From Sequoia sempervirens (taxonomy: Eukaryota; Streptophyta; Pinopsida; Cupressales; Cupressaceae): a stretch of DNA of 64,000 nt. The stretch is from contig VDFB02047230.1 in assembly GCA_007258455.2 (NCBI GenBank), positions 152,501,559-152,565,558 of the forward strand, written 5' to 3'. Shown here piece after piece: positions 21,469-32,158 of this stretch. How positions within the stretch are numbered: the stretch's first letter is position 1; the number at the start of each line of letters is the position of its first letter. The position numbers and the translations under genes are program-made. The notes under the pieces were generated by a model, which made no database searches, was not told the DNA's origin, and saw nothing but the letters and a program-made list of their open reading frames with translations.

Positions 21469-22752
21469 TGTAATCAAGGGATTTCTTTTAAGTTCAATTC
21501 AAGTTGTTAGCAAAAAATCAATAAATGACAATGAAACCCAAAGATCTTACAAAACACAAAGGAAGTAAAACACAAAACGATTATACCTGATCGTCGATAC
21601 CTCCATGATTCACTTTTGTAATACCTTCTTGCTTGCTGGATGATGTTTCCCTCAGATTCATCGTGCGAGCAATCTGCAAATGTCTAAGTCCTACACCAAG
21701 CTTTGAAGGATTTTAAATATGCCTAATGACTATGCCTATGACCATGACAATGTCTAAGATTTGATCAAACTAAAATAATAAGTGCTATGATAAATCTAAA
21801 AATGCAAGTGTGGAAGTGCAATGCCTATAATATGTGCCTGCATTGATGTAAAATGTCAGCGTGTAATTGTGTGTAATCGAAAAGTGAGAGGAAAATGGCA
21901 TTTTATAGAAAATGTCATTTTGAATGGATGAACGAGATTAAATGATGATGAGAACCTAAAATGAGAGGTCCAAATTAAATATGAGAATCCCTAATTAGGA
22001 TTAGGGAAAAATCATTAATCGAACGATCAAGATAATATCTCAGATAATCAGATCGATGGTGGAGAATAAATGAGATAAATGAATTAAAGAAATAAAGATT
22101 TCCGAAATTGAGAAGATAAAGACTAAACTGAAGATCAGATTTGGAAAATCAAGAATCTGCCTGATTACTTGATTTTTGGAAGATTAGTTACTAATTTGAA
22201 TTAAATTAATTCAAATTATGGATTTTATGAGATAATAAATAATCTTTTATTTTAGATTATTTACCAAAATGAACTGTCAGTTAAGATTGTGATAACATTT
22301 TAAATAATTTAATTTATTTAAAATGAGAGGAATATTGATTTGGCAATTAAATAATTAAATATAATTATTTAATTTAGCAGATAAAATTAATTAATTAAAT
22401 AAATTAATCAATTCATTTAATTAAGACAATTAGTGACATATTAAATAAATAAATACAACTTATTTATTTAAAAATCAGGAAGAAATAAATGACGGAGGGT
22501 AATTAAACAAATTTAAGAAATTTATTTAATTAAGGGAAGACTTAGACAATTAATGACGTATTTAATAAATAAATAAAATTTATTTATTTAATAATCATGA
22601 AGAATACAAAGATGTGAATTAATTAAATAATTATGAATTATTAAATCAATAGTCGAATGTGTACCAAGGACATAATTAAATGTCATAATTATGCTAGGAC
22701 GGAAGTGGTAAAAATGAAACTTGCAGGCCTAGGTCATTTTTAGGTGTCTACA
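21469..22752 (-). repeat. 5' LTR of element C
   Basis: 1284 bp, plus-strand ends TGTAATCAAGG and GTGTCTACA. Partner of 12088-13357. Inside the element it is followed by TTGGTCGACAGG on the minus strand, which begins with TGG but is no primer site I recognise. Confidence 0.9.
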
Positions 22753-24534
22753 CTCTTCACATCCATATTTGACACATCATCCACAACATCCACAACACTT
22801 AGATAGTTTCCCATATTATCTTCTCTCATTGACCTACATTCAATGCCTCGAGATTCTCACATACAATGAAATCATCTCAAATATTCTATTAGGGTTTTCT
22901 TTGCTTGCAAACTTCACCAAAAAAGCTTCCTCTACCTCAAGCCACACACCACTGTCCAGCTCATCATTAGTTCATATGATAGGGTTTATCAGATATCACC
23001 ATACCTCTGCATCAAGCCACATAGCATTTAATTCTATTGCAGAGAATTTTCCTTCATTTTCTTTGTCAAACCCTAAAATATGATATACATTAAATGAATT
23101 CTCTAGATTATGTGATATGATTCTAATTTTGATCACCTGTTAGATTTTTCTAGAAACCATCATTACAAAGCCTCTGCATCGAGCCTCACAACATTTAATT
23201 CACATACAAAGAATTTTCTAAGAATAACAACCCATGAAACCCTAGAATCAAATATGTATTAAATGAGTTCTCCTATTCATTCTATCTTATCTGATCTCAA
23301 TCACCTCTATAGTTTATTCCATTGCCTTGAAGATCAAATATTCATTCAATTAGTCATAAGTGAAGTTGGACCAATTAATTCTTTTCTCTATGTTGATTAC
23401 CAATCAAAACCCTATTCACATTGAGTTAGTCATTTGTGATTACTGCATTCAAATATGGGTCATCAATCTACTAACTTCATGCCATGATCATGTGCTTTCC
23501 ATTCAATGTCATGACTTTAACACATGGCCATCTCGTAAATGGTCATTTAAATATCCTCCTTTGATCTTATCCTTCATACACTACTTTCCATATGTGGGTT
23601 ACACCAAGGCACATGTCCAAAACCTGTACACTTCGCTGCCTCAAACAACGGGCCCACACACACCTTGCAGGGTTTGCACGTTGTTACCATTTGTCATTCA
23701 CATCATCGCCACACATCTCACAACAATGATGTGAGTTGGTCTATCAAGTAATCTCTCTTTTCCACACGTAGGCACATGTCACAACATTCCATCGTCAACC
23801 TATTCTTTCGTCTCTAGGGTCTCACCATCTTCATCGATGGTCAATATCCATCCACTGTGGATTAATCTCCACCGCTCTCCACTAACCCCATGGGACTTAG
23901 CCAAGATCCTCCAAAAGCTCAGTGGAATGGACAAGCACTATTGGATCTTCTTGATTGTAACCATGGATCACTATGAATATGTCATCTTCCACCATCTGGT
24001 CCTTTCAGACTCTTAACGAGCACCATCTGATCAAAAAGGGAAAATCTACACCATTCCCCACTGACCTCGTGGGTATTGATCAGGCCCCACCAGAATTCTA
24101 GCGGGGTATGCAGGCACCGTTAGATCTTGTAGCCTCAACCGCAACTGTCGATCAAAAGATATATCATCACACCTTCAAGCCACCACTAACCTAGGTGATG
24201 GGGCCAATCACCAACATAGAATGAATGACTTAAGTTATCACTTAAGTGACCTACTACCTGCAATACCAAGTCACCAACGAAATAGAATTTTTTTGAACGT
24301 TGTGACTATAAACTCCTACACACTTAAGGTTTAACTAATAAACCCTAGACCGAGAGCATGAACAAAGAAAGATGACGTCACCATTGACATCAAGACCTAC
24401 AAAATACCTTTCTAAAAAGTTCTCAATAAACCCAGATCAAATCTTGCATTTTTTTTCACTTACAATTATCTGCAATATTGCCTTGTCATCAGTGACACAT
24501 ATTAATCCTTTTTAAATGACAACATTTTCCAACA
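22753..24534 (-). repeat. 3' LTR of element A, second part
   Basis: Continues the LTR interrupted at 12087; its first five bases (CTCTT) are the right TSD of element C. It matches 30806-32153, ending TTTTCCAACA. About 438 bp (23749-24186) are absent from the other LTR. Confidence 0.85.
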
Positions 24535-24558
24535 ATCTCCCCCTTTTTCATTGATGGA
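24535..24558 (-). other. Polypurine tract of element A
   Basis: Plus strand ATCTCCCCCTTTTTCATTGA, i.e. AAAAAGGGGGAGAT on the minus strand, directly before the 3' LTR. Element B has an almost identical tract at 36180. Confidence 0.8.
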
Positions 24559-24920
24559 AACACTCTAACTACACATCTAGGTACCGGTGAAGCTCTGCAC
24601 CAATTGATTACTCACACTGTGACCCAACAACTTAATAACTCCCCCTAAGACACACATGTCTTCTCTTCATGCTCCTATATTGAACTTTAAATTTCTCCCC
24701 TTTTGATATCAATGGAAAAGGGTTTTCTCCTTCTAAAATTGTTCTCCCCCTTTGACCAACAGTACAAAGAGAAAGACAATTGTTGAAATCCGTAAATTTG
24801 CAACCATCAAGTCACTAGAAATGTGTAACAAGCTTACCTGACATGATCACTTGATCCTTAACCAAGGTTAAATAAATGGTCATTGAAGCTCCCCCTATAT
24901 GTAAGCCCTATCACTAATGT

Positions 24921-25380
24921 TTAGTGATATGATGTGGAAGAAACTACTAGTTTCTGCCTCAAGTATTCAAACTGCTCTATAGGAAGAGGCTTTGTAAATA
25001 TGTTAGCCAATTGTTTCTCTATTCGAACATACTCCATGGTGACTTCCTTATCTACAACCTTCTCTTTAATGAAGTTATACTTGACTGATATATGCTTGGT
25101 TCTAAAATGCATCACTAGATTCTTTGATATGTTTATGGCACTTGAATTGTCACAAAGAATTGAGATAGGCTCATAGTACTCTACCTTGATGTCCTTTAAT
25201 GTCTACTTCATCCATAAGACTTGAGTGCAACATGTAGCTTCTACAACATACTTTGCTTCTGTTGTAGAAAGAGTGACAAACTCTTTCTTTTTACTCATCT
25301 AGGAAACTAATTTGTTGCCCAAAAAGAAGGCTCATCCACTAGTACTCTTTCTATCATCCACACTTCCTTCCCAATCAACA
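24921..25380 (-). pseudogene. pol: Element A RNase H domain
   Basis: Minus-strand translation shows copia RNase H blocks: a disrupted EAKYV region near 25255, CDNSSAINISKN near 25150, HISVKYNFIKEKV near 25080 and the terminal LANIFTKPLP near 24970. RNase H removes the RNA template during reverse transcription. One stop occurs before TLKDIK (near 25200). It is directly downstream of the RT and ends about 390 bp before the LTR. Confidence 0.8.
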
Positions 25381-26600
25381 TCTATGTATGTTGTTAAGGT
25401 GAAATATTTTCCTTTGGGATATCATAAACCATAGTAAAAAGTACTTTTGATGTATCTAAAGATTCTCTTTACTACATTGATATGTGATTCTTTTGGTGCC
25501 ACATGAAACCTAGATACCAAACAAACTGCTTGCATTATATCAGGCCTAGATGCAATTAAATATAATAAAATTCCAATCATTGATCTATATAGAATGTAAT
25601 TTGCATCAGGTGACCCAATGGGCTTACTTAACTTGTAGCCAGTAATCTTAGGAGTACTAACTAGCCTACTATTTTTCATGCCAAATTTCTTAAGCATTTC
25701 CTTCGCATACTTAGTTTGAGATATAAATATCCCTTTTTTTTATTGTACTATTTGTAAACCAAGGAAAAATGACATCTCTCCTAACATTGACATTTCAAAT
25801 TCATCTTGCATGAGAGTGGAAAATATCTTACACATTTTATCATGGCTACCACAAAAAATGATGTCATCCACATATACTACTACAATGATCATGTGCTCAC
25901 CTTTAGATTTGAAATACAAATTGCTATCAGCACATCCTTTCTTGAATCCTTGTTGTTGCAAGAACTAATCCAACCTTGAATACCGAGCCCTTGGTGTTTG
26001 TTTCAAACCATACAATTCTTTTTTCAATATGAAAACATAATCATCATCCTCTAATAGTTGAAAGCCTTCTAGCTGCTCAATATATACTTCCTCTTCAAGG
26101 TTTCCATTTAAAAATGAAGATTTGACATCCATTTGATATACTTTAAATCCTTTATAGATAGAAAATGCAAGAAACATCCTGATAGCTTCTAATCTTGCAA
26201 CTGGAGCAAACATTTCTTCAAAATCAATGCATTCTACTTAAGCATATCCTTTGCATACTAACCTTTCTTTGTTCCTAACCACAACTCCATATTCATTCAA
26301 CTTATTTCTAAACACCTATTTAGTGCCAATTACATTCTTGCTTGATTGTCTAGAAACCAATTCCCATATTTTGTTCTTTTCAATCTGATTGAGTTCCTCT
26401 TCAATTATTTTTATCCAAATTTCATCTTTACTGGCTTCATCAAAGCTTTTTGGTTCAATCTGAGATAAGAGGGAAAAATTCACTTGCTCCTTTTTCTTTG
26501 CAAGCCTTCTTCTAGTTTTCACACCTTCATTCTTATTACCAATTATAGGATCTGTAAGATGATATTTTTGCACATATTTTGTAGGTGCTTGTTCAACCAC
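25380..26600 (-). pseudogene. pol: Element A reverse transcriptase
   Basis: Copia-type RT (RVT_2) in pieces: NQIEKNKIWELVSR near 26360, [17 protein letters not shown] near 26200, [22 protein letters not shown] near 26130, [20 protein letters not shown] near 26000, YVDDIIFCGS near 25860 with both catalytic aspartates kept, and MLKKFGMKNSRLVSTP near 25690. At least three stops or frameshifts (near 26315, 25963, 25738) separate these frames, so no functional enzyme can be made. Confidence 0.9.
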
Positions 26601-26603
26601 TTC

Positions 26604-27620
26604 TTAATTATCTTCTTCTTGTTCTTCTTCTTCTACTGCTACACCTATATCATCCTTTTCTGACTCAATTTCAAGATTGTTTTTGCTAGGCTTACCTTGA
26701 TTTGCACTTTCATCAACCCTAACATGTACACTCTCTACAATTCTATGAAATATCTTATTATAACACTTATAACCTTTTCTTTGGTTGGAATACCCCAAAA
26801 ATATCCCTTCATCACATCTTGAATCAAAACTTCCTAAATCTTTATCTTCTCTTTTAATATAGCATTTACTGCCAAATATTTTGAAATGCTTGACTGATGC
26901 AAGCCTACCAAACCATAATTCATATGGCATTCTGCCACTATTAAATCTTATAAGTGCTATGTTCTGAATGTATACAACAGTTTGTATTGATTCTTTCCAA
27001 AATGTATCTCCCAAGTTTTCCTCATTCAACATGGCTTTAACCATCTCCTTCACAATCCTATTTCTTCTCTCTACCACACCATTTTTTTGTGGTGTTCTTG
27101 AAGTTGAATATTGGTGTTTGATTCCATGAATTGGCTTGACATAAATTCTCCACCTCTATCTGACCTGAGGCATTTGATTCTTCTCCTAGTCTCATTTCCT
27201 ACTAGATTCTTATAACCTTTAAATGCTTCAAATTCCTCAACCTTCTCTCTCAAAAATGTGACATTCCATTCTAGTATAATCATCAATCAACAACATGAAA
27301 TATCTTTCTCCTTGAAACGCCCTTGTCCTCATTGGACCACATAGATCAGTATGAATTATCTCCAAGGGTTTCATAGTAGAATAATCCTTTGTAGGAAACT
27401 TGAATCTTGTTTGCTTTCCTTGTTGGCATCCTTTGCAAATTATATTTTCAAGCTTTACAATCTTAGGCATATTTCTGACTAGACCTTTTGAGCTTATTTT
27501 TACCAAGTTGTCAAAGTTGACATGTCCCAATATTTTATGCCACATCCAACTCTCATATGCTTGGTTGATTAAACATGTTTGGAATTTTAACTCACACAAA
27601 TTATAGAGATTACTATATGT
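26604..27620 (-). pseudogene. pol: Element A GAG-pre-integrase and integrase
   Basis: The zinc-binding part keeps WMWHKILGHVNFDNL and CKGCQQGKQ. The core keeps HTDLCGPM and LLIDDYTR (first and second aspartate) and SDRGGEF (glutamate). The C-terminal half has GRMPYELWFGRLASVKHFKIFGSKCY and GIFLGYSNQRKGYKCYN. The acidic spacer EEEEQEEDN follows. Frameshifts at about 27245 and 27075 split it into three frames. Integrase would insert the DNA copy and give the 5-bp TSD. Confidence 0.9.
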
Positions 27621-27839
27621 CCTTTCTCCTTGAGCAATTGTTTTACCATTCTTCCTTATCTTGCAACCTTAAGAATTAAATACAACTTTGTATCCATTAT
27701 CACACATCTGGCTAACACTAAACATTTTATGTCTCAAGCCTTCAACATAGAGTAAATATTTATTTTTGTTCCTCCCATCTATGCTCAAAATTCCTTTACC
27801 ATGAATCTTGACAGCAGTATTATCACCTAAGCTTGTTGG

Positions 27840-28330
27840 TCCCCCTTTTTCTCATTTCAAGTTCAATGAATTTACTTTTATCACCAATAAAATGTCTAGA
27901 GAAACCACTATAAATGAACTACAGATCTTGTTGCTTTGCATGTAATGTCATTTGGGAAATCATAAACTAAGTGGCACAAGAATTCTTCTCTTTCTCCTTC
28001 CATACCTTCTTAGGCTTCTTCTCAATTTTCTTTTCCTCTATCTCAAAAGTCTTATTTCCTTTTTCTTCTTTATCAAGTGAGGATTTAGTCTTCTTAGATT
28101 TCACATTTGGTCCTATAAATATTGCTCTATAGTTTCTAGCTATAAGACCAAAGTTGTTGCAATTGTAACAAATTATATTCATATCAACCAAGGGAGCAAA
28201 TGGATTCTTGCTTACAAAATTTGTATTCTTCCTTGGAATGATTCTACATTCTCTAGCCCTATGACCAAAATTGTTACAAGTATAGCAATACCCATTGAAA
28301 TATGATTCTACATTCTTCTTTTCCTAGGCC
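27840..28330 (-). pseudogene. gag-pol: Element A zinc knuckles and protease
   Basis: First knuckle CYTCNNFGHRARECR is intact (near 28270). A second, CYNCNNFGLIARNYR (near 28160), has lost its His and last Cys. A Lys/Glu-rich linker follows. The protease start reads stop-FIYSGFSRH near 27930, where element B has WLIDSGCSNH; so the Trp codon became TAG and the catalytic Asp became Tyr. The protease is dead. Confidence 0.8.
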
Positions 28331-29087
28331 TCCTTGGATAGTGTATTCTTGTGAATCCATCATTTTCTACTCTTTTTATGTTCTGCACCTTCTTTTGTTG
28401 ATCAAGAACTGTTTGATTGTCCTCCTTGACTTTGACCAATTTATTTTCTTTATCATATTTTTGTTCATCTTTAGGGGTTTCCTCTTTGTCATATTTTTCA
28501 TCACTTGGGGCTGATTTTTCTCCTACTCTAAATGTTTCATAAATTTTTGCAGAGGCATCCATAAATGAACTCTTTCCATTTTCCAAACCTAAACCAAATT
28601 TCTCTTTATTTGCAGGCTATTGTGTACTTATCAATTCATTCATAATATCTATACCACCTTTCAACTTTAGTCCATTTCTAATCTACTCATTGGCCTTCTC
28701 CAATCCTTTTCTTAAGGAAACTATTTTTGCCTCAAGCTTCGTGCACCTATCCACCTCAGATTGTAGTTTAGACTTCATAACATCTTGAACTCTTTTGAGC
28801 TCTTCTACCTATAGTTTCAAATTTATAGCCAACTTATTTGATTCCTCAAGTTCTTAAGTTAGCTTATCATTCTCCTTTTGAGCATTCTTTTTCATTTTAT
28901 TTTTTTCTCTCTTAAGATCACCAAATTTATCTCTTATTTCATTAAGACCTTCAAGAGCATTGATTAATTCTCCTTCAAGATCAACAACTACCTCCTCTTC
29001 TCCTTCATATGAGTCCTCAATTTGTGCATCTTCCTCATCCTTAGTTTCTTTATCCATGAATAGAAACTCTCTTCTATCTTCTCTCAT
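28330..29087 (-). pseudogene. gag: Element A gag coiled-coil segment
   Basis: Long charged, heptad-like segment between the two zinc-knuckle regions of gag: DLEGELINALEGLNEIRDKF (28960-28900) and further Lys/Glu-rich text to 28308. Stops at about 28853 and 28610 interrupt it. It belongs to the same polyprotein as the frames on either side. Confidence 0.65.
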
Positions 29088-30082
29088 AACAAGGGCATGA
29101 CATTGATCCTCTTATGAACAATTACTAGCATTAGACACTTCACTTTCTTCATTGATGTAAAAACTCTTCTTCTTTCCAAAATTCTTTCTTTTTGGATAAA
29201 CCATTTTCTTCTTTTTGTTATCTTCTTCTTGCTTGAAACTATCCTCTTTATCATATGGACACTTTGATGCAAATGACCTATTCTACCACAATTAGAACAC
29301 TTGAAAGGGAGCTTACCTTTATATTTGTTAGATCCTCTCCTTATTCTTCTTATGAAGTTTTCTTCTTCCTCATCAATTTCTTCATAGTCAAATGCAATGA
29401 TAGCAACTTTATCTTTCTTATCAGCTTCATCTATTTCTTTCTTCAAAACCTTAAATGAAGCTTCTCTCCTAGATGATAATTTAGCATCACCCATTCTCAT
29501 CTCATAAGAAGTAATTATTCCATGTGCCTCATCAAGAGTGAGTTTATCAATTTCTCTTCCTTCTTCTATAGCAGAAATCTTGGAATCATATTTGGATGTC
29601 ATAGACCTAAGAACTTTCAGCACAACATCTTCTTCTTTCAAATCTACACCACATCCTTTAATGCCATTTACCACATCATCAAATCTTTGAAGATAGTTTG
29701 CAATCTTCTCTTCTTCAGTCATCTTCAAGCCTTCAAATTTTTCTCTCAACACTTGTAACTTTTCCAACTTCACTTTGGTGTTGCCTTCATAGATCTTCTT
29801 CAATTTTTCCTAGACATCATAGGCATTTTTACAATGCATAACTTTTCTATACACAGAATCAGAATTTTTTTTCATAATGATAAACCAAGATTTCTTATTG
29901 TCCTCATACTTCTTCTTTCTTGTAGGATCAGTGGGAATGGTATATTGGGTCTTGACAGACACCAAAACTTCAGTTCTAAGAGAAACTAAGTATCCTTCCA
30001 TTAATGAGCTCCACTTAGCATAGTTTGTTCCATAAAACCTAGGTGGCTTGTTTGAACCTTCTTGAAATGTCATTGTGTTCAC
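29084..30082 (-). pseudogene. gag: Element A gag N-terminal region
   Basis: Starts at ATG 30082 with MNTMTFQEGSNKPPRFYG and the copia gag phrase YAKWSSLMEGYL. A stop at about 29808 follows the KNAYDV block. It continues as a UBN2-type gag core (FEGLKMTEEEKIANYLQRFD near 29720, FEMR-like YEMRMGD near 29490). The zinc knuckle CSNCGRIGHL (near 29300) is followed by a one-base frameshift near 29270: the other frame gives KCPYDKED, completing the missing Cys. Gag would form the virus-like particle. Confidence 0.85.
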
Positions 30083-30131
30083 CTATCCAAGATATACCTA
30101 ACCTGATTAATCTTCTCCTAGGGAACCTAAG

Positions 30132-30143
30132 AGTCTAATGCCA
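30132..30143 (-). other. Decayed primer-binding site of element A
   Basis: Minus strand TGGCATTAGACT, 8 of 12 matching TGGTATCAGAGC (initiator Met tRNA). It lies two bases inside the 5' LTR. Confidence 0.6.
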
Positions 30144-30145
30144 AT

Positions 30146-32153
30146 TATTAGAAAACAATGATCTACTAAGAGGGGGGTGAATTAGTAGATATAAAAACTT
30201 TTAGAATAGAAAACCTACTTGCATATTCAACCTTACAACCCAGATGTGTAGATTAAAACATAAAATAATTTGAAAATCTCATGCACATGAAACAAAAAAT
30301 TGTAACACTAGATATACATGAAAAACCCAAGATGGGAAAAAACAATGGTGACAAAAGTTGCTTGAGTCTATTGCTCAAATCTAACATCACAAAAGAAAAC
30401 TATGTTACAATGTTTAGGGCCGCAACCCAAGGAAGCTACAACTCCCTAATCTAGTAGTTACAACTTCGAGGATGCTACTACACCCTATTTTAGGAGCTAC
30501 AACTCCAAGGAAATTGCAATCACCTAGTTTGAGTTACAACTCAGATCAATGAGGCTACAACCTCAACAAGATTACAAGCTCATATGTGCATACAATTAGG
30601 TTCTACTCAACCTGAAAATGCACCATTACATACAATGAATTGTTGCACATCTAGAAAATTACACTACTTATATTGAAGCTACATTCTCAACAACACTCCC
30701 CTACTCTGCACTCTCTTCAGTTCTACACTATCTTCTCTACTGCATTCTCAGTTGTGCATCATTGTGTTAAGCACTCTATGAACTTATAGACTCTTCACAC
30801 TTCCCCTCACATCTAGATTTGACACATCATCAACAACATCCATAACACTTAGATAGTTTCCCATATTATCTTCTCTCATTGATCTGCATTCAATACCTCG
30901 AGATTCTCACATATGATCAGATCATCTCAAATATTCTTTTATGGTTTTTTTGCTTGCACACTTCACCAACAAGATTCCTCTACCTTGATCCACACACCAT
31001 TTTCTAGCTCATCATTAGTTCATCTAATAAGGTTTATCAGATATCACCATACCTCTACATTAAACCACATAACATTTAATTCTATTGTAGAGAATTTTTC
31101 TTTGGTTTCTCTATCAAACCCTAAAATATGATATACCTTAAATGCATTCTCAAGATTATGTGATCTGATTTGAATTTTGATCACTTGTTAGAGTTTTCTA
31201 GAAACCTTCATTACAAATCCTCTACATCAAGCCTCATAACATTTAATTTGGATACAAAGAATTTGCTAAGAATAGAAACCTGTGAAATCCTAGAATTAGA
31301 TATATATTAAATGAGTTCTCATGTTCATTCTATTTGATCCAATTTCAATTACCTCTACAATCTATTTCTCCACCTTGAAGATCAAATATTCATTCAATTG
31401 GTCATAAGTGTAGTTGGACCAATTAATTCTTTTCTTAGTGTCGATTACCAGTTGAAACACTCTTCACACTGAGTTAGTCATTTGTGATTACTGCATTCAA
31501 ATATGGGTTGTCAATCTACTGACTTCACCCCATGATCCTGTGCTTTCCATTCACTATCACAACTTTAACACATGATCGTCTGGTAAGTGGTCATTTAAAT
31601 CTCCTCCTTTGATCTTATCCTTCATACACTGCTTGCCATATGTGGGGTTCACCAAGATACACGTCCAAAACTTGCACACCTTGTGAGCTTAGAAAATGGG
31701 TCTACACAAACCTTGCGAGGTTTACAAGTTGTTATTTGTCATCCACCTCATCACCACACATCTCAAAACAACGATGTGTGTTGGTCTATCAAGAAACTAT
31801 CAACCTAGGCGATGGGGCCAATCACCAACATGGAATGAATGACTTAAGTTATCACTTAAGTGACCTGCTACCTGCAATACCAAGTAACCAATGAAATAGA
31901 AAATGTTTGAATGTTGTGCCTATAAACTCCTGCACACTTAGGGTTGAACTAATAAACCATAGACTGAGAGCATGAATAAAGAAAGCTAACATCACCATTG
32001 ACATCAAGACTTGCAAAATACCTTTTTGAAAATTTCTCAAGAAACCCAGATCAAATTTGGCATTTGTTTTCACTTCTAGTTATCTACAATATTTCCTTGT
32101 CATCAGTGACACATATTAATCCCTTTTGGCATCAATGACAATATTTTCCAACA
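30146..32153 (-). repeat. 5' LTR of element A
   Basis: 2008 bp; its inner terminus is mutated (TATTAG for TGTTAG) and its outer end is TTTTCCAACA. It preserves the uninterrupted site corresponding to the element C insertion near 30800. Followed by TSD TTATT (32154-32158). Confidence 0.9.
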
Positions 32154-32158
32154 TTATT
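32154..32158. repeat. TSD of element A, right copy
   Basis: TTATT, identical to 11518-11522. Confidence 0.85.

Larger units (their letters stand above)
12088..22752 (-). mobile_element. Element C: rearranged, non-autonomous Ty3/gypsy (Tat-like) element carrying a PMD gene
   Basis: 10,665 bp with LTRs of 1270 and 1284 bp and an 8.1-kb internal region. Orientation is minus: on that strand the tract GACAAAGAGGGGCAAAA (13374-13358) precedes an LTR starting TGTAGACACC. No gag, protease, RT, RNase H or integrase is present; only a post-protease G-patch frame remains (19781-20722). No standard primer site follows the 5' LTR; instead the right arm of a 741-bp inverted repeat starts eight bases inside. 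It must have moved by borrowing enzymes. The antisense PMD gene and the chain of tandem repeats fit the Tat lineage. Confidence 0.8.
11523..32153 (-). mobile_element. Element A: Ty1/copia retrotransposon, complete but decayed, with element C nested in its 3' LTR
   Basis: About 9.96 kb without the nested insertion. 3' LTR at 11523-12087 plus 22753-24534; polypurine tract at 24535; coding region 24921-30082 on the minus strand in the copia order gag, protease, integrase, RT, RNase H; 5' LTR at 30146-32153; perfect TSD TTATT. The LTRs differ at many sites and by large indels, and every gene is broken, so the insertion is old. The gag has two zinc knuckles separated by a long coiled-coil region. 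Confidence 0.9.

Noticed and set aside
22741..24560. Separate solo LTR beside element C
   Set aside because: Alignment with 30806-32153 and the shared polypurine tract show it is the remainder of the 3' LTR of element A.
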